Shown: one piece after another, positions 33,366 to 36,955 of the stretch
Position numbering within the stretch: the stretch's first letter is position 1
Layout of the letters: each line of letters begins with the position of its first letter
NCBI GenBank assembly: GCA_902635645.1
Contig: CACPON010000010.1
Location: 1 to 36,955 of the forward strand
Reading direction: 5' to 3'
Source of the DNA: an uncultured SAR86 cluster bacterium
Lineage (GTDB): Bacteria; Pseudomonadota; Gammaproteobacteria; Magnimaribacterales; D2472
DNA length: 36,955 nt
The notes under the pieces: model-generated
Told to the model about the DNA's origin: nothing
The model's database searches: none
What the model saw: only the letters and a program-made list of their open reading frames with translations
Translations under genes and position numbers: made by a program

Positions 33366-36349
33366 ACTTCAGCAAATTCTAGAGCTTGGTTAACATCAAC
33401 AGAGACCATTCTAGAAACACCAGCTTCTTGCATTGTTACTCCCATTAAATGATCACTTTTTTCCATAGAAACTTTATTATGAGTTATAAATATGAATTGA
33501 ACTGTCTTTGACATCTCCTCAACCATATTTATAAAACGCATAGTATTTAAATCGTCTAGTGGAGCATCTACTTCATCTAAAATACAAAACGGAGCAGGAT
33601 TGAGCTCAAAAATTGCAAAAACAAGAGCTAAAGCAGTTAAAGCTTTTTCACCTCCTGATAGTTGAGAAATTGATGAATTTTTCTTGCCAGGAGGTCTAGC
33701 CATTATTACCACGCCCGCATTTAATGCATCGTTTTCGGTAAGAGCAAGTTCAGCAAAACCACCACCAAATAACTTTGAAAATACCTCTTTCATTCTTTTG
33801 TTTATTGAATCAAAGCTATCTTGAAATCTTGTTTTAGTTTCAAGATCAATTGTTTTTATGGCGCCTGTAAGTTTTTCAAGAGCTTCAGTAAGATCGTTGT
33901 ATTGAACATCAAGCTCTTCTTTTCTTTTTGATTCTGCAGCTATTTCTTCTGGAGCTGCCAGGTTGATAGCTCCTAGACGTATGATTTTTGCCTGTATGTC
34001 TGCAAGTGAATCTTGGAGGACATTGAGCTCCATGTCTTCATATTTTGAATAATCTATATTTTCAATATTTAAACCAGCCTCTTTAATTTTGGTGTTAGCG
34101 TTATCTAAATTAATTTCATGGGTTTTTAAATCCAACCTCAGATTAGTAACTTTCTCTGTAATTGATTTGAGATCTAATTCAGCTACATTTTTTTGATTTT
34201 CAAGGTCTCTCAAGCTTTCATTAAACTGAGATTGTTTTTGCCTTATGGCTGTTAATTTAGATTCTGCTTGAGAGCTCTTTTCTACCAAGTCATCCATAAT
34301 TACTTGAATTTCAGACTTCCTTATTTCAGCTTCTTCAATTAATTTTTTTAATTCGTTTTCTCTGCTCAAGTACTCCTCAGGAGCAGCTAAATTAACTGAA
34401 CCTAATTGAGCAATGTTTTTTTGTATTTCATCTAAAGAGACCTCAAGCCCTTTTAAATCCATCCCCTTGTATTGTGCTGAATCAAGGTCTGAAATACTTA
34501 CCTCTGCTTTCTCTAAAACCATTGAAGCATTTTCTAAATTAATTTCGTGAGTTCTTAGCTCAAGCCTTAAATCATTAATTTCTTTCTCAAGATTTCTAAG
34601 TTCATTTGATACAACAGATTTATTGCTATCCATTTCTTGCAATTGGTTATCTATATTAGTCTGAATACTAATCTGTGATTCCAGTTGATTACCAATTGAG
34701 ATTCTTTGACTGTTAAGGTCTTCGAGCTTAGTTTCAGCAATTTTTTTATCTTCCTTGGCTTTGTTAATAGCCTCTTCTGCTCTATTTTTTTTATTTAAAT
34801 ATTCTGCAGTAAAGCTTTTTGATTGATCAGAAGCAATTTTTAATATGCTCATTAGGAGTTCTTTCAGCTCAGATAATTTTGAATTCACTTTATCTGCACT
34901 TGATCCAAATGATTTAAGTAAGTCTGTGATTGAATCTAGTAAGTGTATTGCTTTTTCTTTAGGGCTTAGATGTTCATTATTTGACTCTTTTTCAACAGCA
35001 TTTTCATAATTACGTGAAGCCTCTTCAAAATCTGATTTTGCATTTTCTGCTAAATTATTAAGATTTTTTATTGAGCCTTCGATTCTTGCAATTTCAGCAT
35101 CAATAGAAAATTGATTTTTTTGAATATCTTTTATCTCATTTACGATTTTGTCTTTATTAGCTTTAATACCGTCAAAAATATCCTGCTTCGAATCTAATTC
35201 ATTTTGTTTGATGTTTATTTGATCTTCAAGCGGTTTAATTGATACACCGATAGTATTTTTTTTCTCAAGAGCATCAAAAGCTTTAACAATGGCAATATTT
35301 AGCTTTAATTCTTTTTCTTTTGGACTTAAGTCCTTAAATGCAGACTCTTTTTGAAGAGCATCTTTGTAACTTTTTTGAGCTCTCTCAAGAGCTTCTAAAT
35401 TAGTGGCTTCAGATTTATTGATGTTATGAAGATCTGATTCATGCTTGGCTATTTCAGCACCTATTGTATAAAAATTTTTCTGAGCATCCTCATAAGCATT
35501 AATTACAGACTCATTCTGGGTTCTATAATCATCGATTTGTGCTTGTTTTGAATCTGATTCTGCCTGTTTTATTTTGAGATCTCTATTTAAGCCTTCTAAG
35601 TTCTTTTGGAGTTTGTCTTTATTGTTTTTAGCTTCAAGTGAATAAAGAATAGCTATATCAGTTTGTTTCTGATTCTCCTCTTCTTTTAACTTGTTATATT
35701 TCTCTGCAGCATTAGCTTGATTTTCAAGCCTTCTAATAAGCCTTTCTATTTCATCCTTTATATCTTTAACTCTTGATAGGTTCTCTTTTGTCTTCTTGAT
35801 TCGACTCTCGGTTTCTCTTCTTCTTTCCCTATATTTAGAGACGCCTGCAGCCTCTTCAATATGAGTCCTAAGCTCCTCTGGCTTTGCACTTACAAGCCTA
35901 CTGACCATTCCTTGTTCAATAATTGCATAAGAACTTGGTCCTAAACCTGTTCCTAGAAATATATCTTGAACATCTTTTCTTCTACACTTTGTACTATTTA
36001 TAAAATAAGTTGACTGTGCATCTCTTGTCATTAATCTTTTGATGGAAATTTCATTATATGAAGCATATTCACCACCAATCTTTCCACTAGAATTATCAAA
36101 AAGTAATTCAATACTGCACTGTCCTGATGGCTTTCTATTTTCTGAACCATTAAAGATGACGTCTACCATAGACTCCCCACGAAGATTTTTAGCAGAGAGC
36201 TCTCCTAAAACCCATCTTACGGCATCAATTACGTTTGATTTACCACAGCCATTTGGGCCGACTACGCCTACTAAATTTGAAGGAAAAGATATCTTCGTTG
36301 GATCTACGAAACTTTTAAAACCTGCGAGTTTTATATGTTTAAGCTGCAT
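33362..36349 (-). CDS. smc: Chromosome segregation ATPase SMC without a recognisable hinge
   Basis: SMC dimers organise and separate chromosomes. The head parts are intact: Walker A GPNGCGKSN (residues 31–39), Q-loop region GLGPSSYAIIEQGMVSRLV, signature LSGGEKALTALALVFAI (897–913) and Walker B FCILDEVDAPLDD (921–933), then FITHNKVSMEKSDHLMGVTMQE. The protein has 995 residues; typical SMC has about 1160–1190. The central globular hinge (with its GxxG-rich core) is absent: residues about 482–590 are just charged helix. Arms are made of internal duplications, about 259–361 with 379–481, and 592–659 with 735–802, the latter holding the LGxxNLAAPEE motif twice. There is no zinc hook. Confidence in SMC is very high; the architecture is odd. 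Confidence 0.96.
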   Translation of the reverse strand: MQLKHIKLAGFKSFVDPTKISFPSNLVGVVGPNGCGKSNVIDAVRWVLGELSAKNLRGESMVDVIFNGSENRKPSGQCSIELLFDNSSGKIGGEYASYNEISIKRLMTRDAQSTYFINSTKCRRKDVQDIFLGTGLGPSSYAIIEQGMVSRLVSAKPEELRTHIEEAAGVSKYRERRRETESRIKKTKENLSRVKDIKDEIERLIRRLENQANAAEKYNKLKEEENQKQTDIAILYSLEAKNNKDKLQKNLEGLNRDLKIKQAESDSKQAQIDDYRTQNESVINAYEDAQKNFYTIGAEIAKHESDLHNINKSEATNLEALERAQKSYKDALQKESAFKDLSPKEKELKLNIAIVKAFDALEKKNTIGVSIKPLEDQINIKQNELDSKQDIFDGIKANKDKIVNEIKDIQKNQFSIDAEIARIEGSIKNLNNLAENAKSDFEEASRNYENAVEKESNNEHLSPKEKAIHLLDSITDLLKSFGSSADKVNSKLSELKELLMSILKIASDQSKSFTAEYLNKKNRAEEAINKAKEDKKIAETKLEDLNSQRISIGNQLESQISIQTNIDNQLQEMDSNKSVVSNELRNLEKEINDLRLELRTHEINLENASMVLEKAEVSISDLDSAQYKGMDLKGLEVSLDEIQKNIAQLGSVNLAAPEEYLSRENELKKLIEEAEIRKSEIQVIMDDLVEKSSQAESKLTAIRQKQSQFNESLRDLENQKNVAELDLKSITEKVTNLRLDLKTHEINLDNANTKIKEAGLNIENIDYSKYEDMELNVLQDSLADIQAKIIRLGAINLAAPEEIAAESKRKEELDVQYNDLTEALEKLTGAIKTIDLETKTRFQDSFDSINKRMKEVFSKLFGGGFAELALTENDALNAGVVIMARPPGKKNSSISQLSGGEKALTALALVFAIFELNPAPFCILDEVDAPLDDLNTMRFINMVEEMSKTVQFIFITHNKVSMEKSDHLMGVTMQEAGVSRMVSVDVNQALEFAEV
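33944..34147 (-). repeat. SMC C-terminal arm repeat, copy B
   Basis: It encodes residues 735–802, from NLRLDLKTHEINLDNA to LGAINLAAPEE. Aligned without gaps to copy A it is about half identical (33 of 68 by eye). This copy lies next to the C-terminal head and is the ancestral-position copy, since LGxxNLAAxEE normally precedes the head. Confidence 0.85.
34373..34576 (-). repeat. SMC C-terminal arm repeat, copy A
   Basis: It encodes residues 592–659, from NDLRLELRTHEINLENA to LGSVNLAAPEE. It is offset by 143 residues from copy B and is probably the duplicated copy, in the place where a hinge-proximal arm would lie. Confidence 0.85.
34907..35215 (-). repeat. SMC N-terminal arm repeat, copy 2
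   Basis: It encodes residues 379–481, containing IKQNELDSKQ, DIQKN-FSIDAEIA, NYENAVEKES and HLSPKEK. It aligns gap-free with copy 1 at an offset of 120 residues, with roughly one third identity (37 of 103 by eye). Confidence 0.75.
35267..35575 (-). repeat. SMC N-terminal arm repeat, copy 1
   Basis: It encodes residues 259–361, containing IKQAESDSKQ, DAQKN-YTIGAEIA, SYKDALQKES and DLSPKEK. The shared LSPKEK and KES blocks are too specific to be chance coiled-coil similarity. Confidence 0.75.
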
Positions 36350-36382
36350 TATTGAGAATATTTTTCTTACAGATATATTAAA

Positions 36383-36955
36383 CTATTGTTCCCTTTTAAA
36401 CCATTCATTTGCCTTAATATTATAGGAATTTACAGGCTGATTGTTATCAATTAACAAAGCGTTTTCAGAATAAAAAATAGAGGCTGTATCAGTGCAGTTT
36501 AATGATACTTTTAAATCGAGGGTTTCTTGATTTAGGTAGGCAGAAGCCAAATCAAAACCAGGAATGGAAGAATGAATATTTTCTAATTCAAATTCAAAAG
36601 AATCCGTGAATTTTTTTGAAGCTATGGGTATTTTTGGACCATTCATTATAAATACTTCTGCTGTACCAAAAAAATTAGAGCACTCTGGTGGATAGTTAAG
36701 ATTTATAATTAATTTAGACTTTGCAAAATCAGGGAATTTTGCGTCTCTAAGTTTTGTGTATAAGGTATAAAAAATAAATTTTTCATCTGTAGTTTGAAAG
36801 TATTGCTCTGAGATAGAAATTAAGCTTTCAGCAGCAATAAATTTACTGTCTTCAATGGCTTTATTAATGTAACTTTGCAGCCAGTACATTTTATCTTCAT
36901 TGCTAATATTGTTATTAAATTCTCTTGTAATGTTTTCAGAAATTTTACTATTAAC
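36383..36955 (-). CDS. Hypothetical protein (5' end outside the window)
   Basis: The tracked ATG at 36889 is not proven as the start: the frame stays open to the window edge with plausible codons (ENITREFNNNISNEDKMYWLQS). About 190 residues are visible. I do not recognise a family. The first half is helical; the second half is beta-rich with LIINLNYPPECSNFFGTAEVFI and SLNCTDTASIFYSENALLID, and the end is KANEWFKREQ. No membrane segment is visible. It stands 33 bases upstream of smc on the same strand and may share its transcript. Confidence 0.65.
   Translation of the reverse strand, partial: VNSKISENITREFNNNISNEDKMYWLQSYINKAIEDSKFIAAESLISISEQYFQTTDEKFIFYTLYTKLRDAKFPDFAKSKLIINLNYPPECSNFFGTAEVFIMNGPKIPIASKKFTDSFEFELENIHSSIPGFDLASAYLNQETLDLKVSLNCTDTASIFYSENALLIDNNQPVNSYNIKANEWFKREQ

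Overview
The window is an AT-rich (roughly one third G+C by eye), very compact stretch of a gammaproteobacterial chromosome. The gene content (sdhE–rpoE–rseA–degP–lepA–lepB–rnc–era–recO–acpS, smc–zipA–ligase, class Ia nrdAB with two ATP-cones), the short spacers, the start/stop overlaps and the convergent genes only 1–3 bases apart suggest a streamlined marine lineage such as SAR86 or a relative. That placement is inference. I saw no tRNA, rRNA, CRISPR array, insertion sequence or prophage.

Layout. 1–1381 (+) is the 3' end of a large secreted cadherin-repeat protein ending in a cupredoxin-like copper domain. 1383–8244 and 8246–13056 (−) form a long housekeeping block, read in transcription order as sdhE, rpoE, rseA-like, degP/mucD, lepA, lepB, rnc, era, recO, acpS, adk, a shortened tsaB, uppP, rsmJ, a 55-residue coiled-coil gene absent from the ORF track, a DUF2805/TIGR03643 gene and a hypothetical gene. 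An apparent sigma-E promoter lies just before rpoE. ygfZ (+) is divergent from sdhE, then ung, serA and glpK (−) follow. A 277-bp regulatory region with paired NrdR boxes and DnaA boxes drives nrdAB (+). Next come a GST and an SDR (−), alkB-like, mdh and a DUF6231-like gene (+), an alkylsulfatase-type metallo-beta-lactamase and a DUF4136-like lipoprotein (−), and a PreP-type M16C protease (+). The window closes with a minus-strand cluster: an unknown partial gene, smc, zipA, an ATP-dependent DNA ligase and an SLT lipoprotein.

How the genes work together. The rpoE block couples envelope stress sensing (RpoE, RseA, DegP) with translation and export (LepA, LepB), RNA processing and ribosome assembly (RNase III, Era, RsmJ), recombination (RecO), and lipid and wall carrier chemistry (AcpS, UppP). 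nrdAB carries the signals expected for control by dNTP level (NrdR) and replication initiation (DnaA). The smc–zipA–ligase cluster joins chromosome organisation, division and replication.

Most notable points. (1) The SMC protein has intact ATPase ends but no recognisable hinge; its arms are built from two separate internal duplications. (2) An ATP-dependent, phage-like DNA ligase occupies the slot next to zipA where gammaproteobacteria normally carry NAD-dependent ligA. (3) rseB and rseC are missing and the RseA-like protein has an extra periplasmic tail resembling an RseB C-terminus. (4) ygfZ and the DUF2805 gene lack canonical start codons at the positions their homology requires. (5) TsaB is reduced to about 143 residues.
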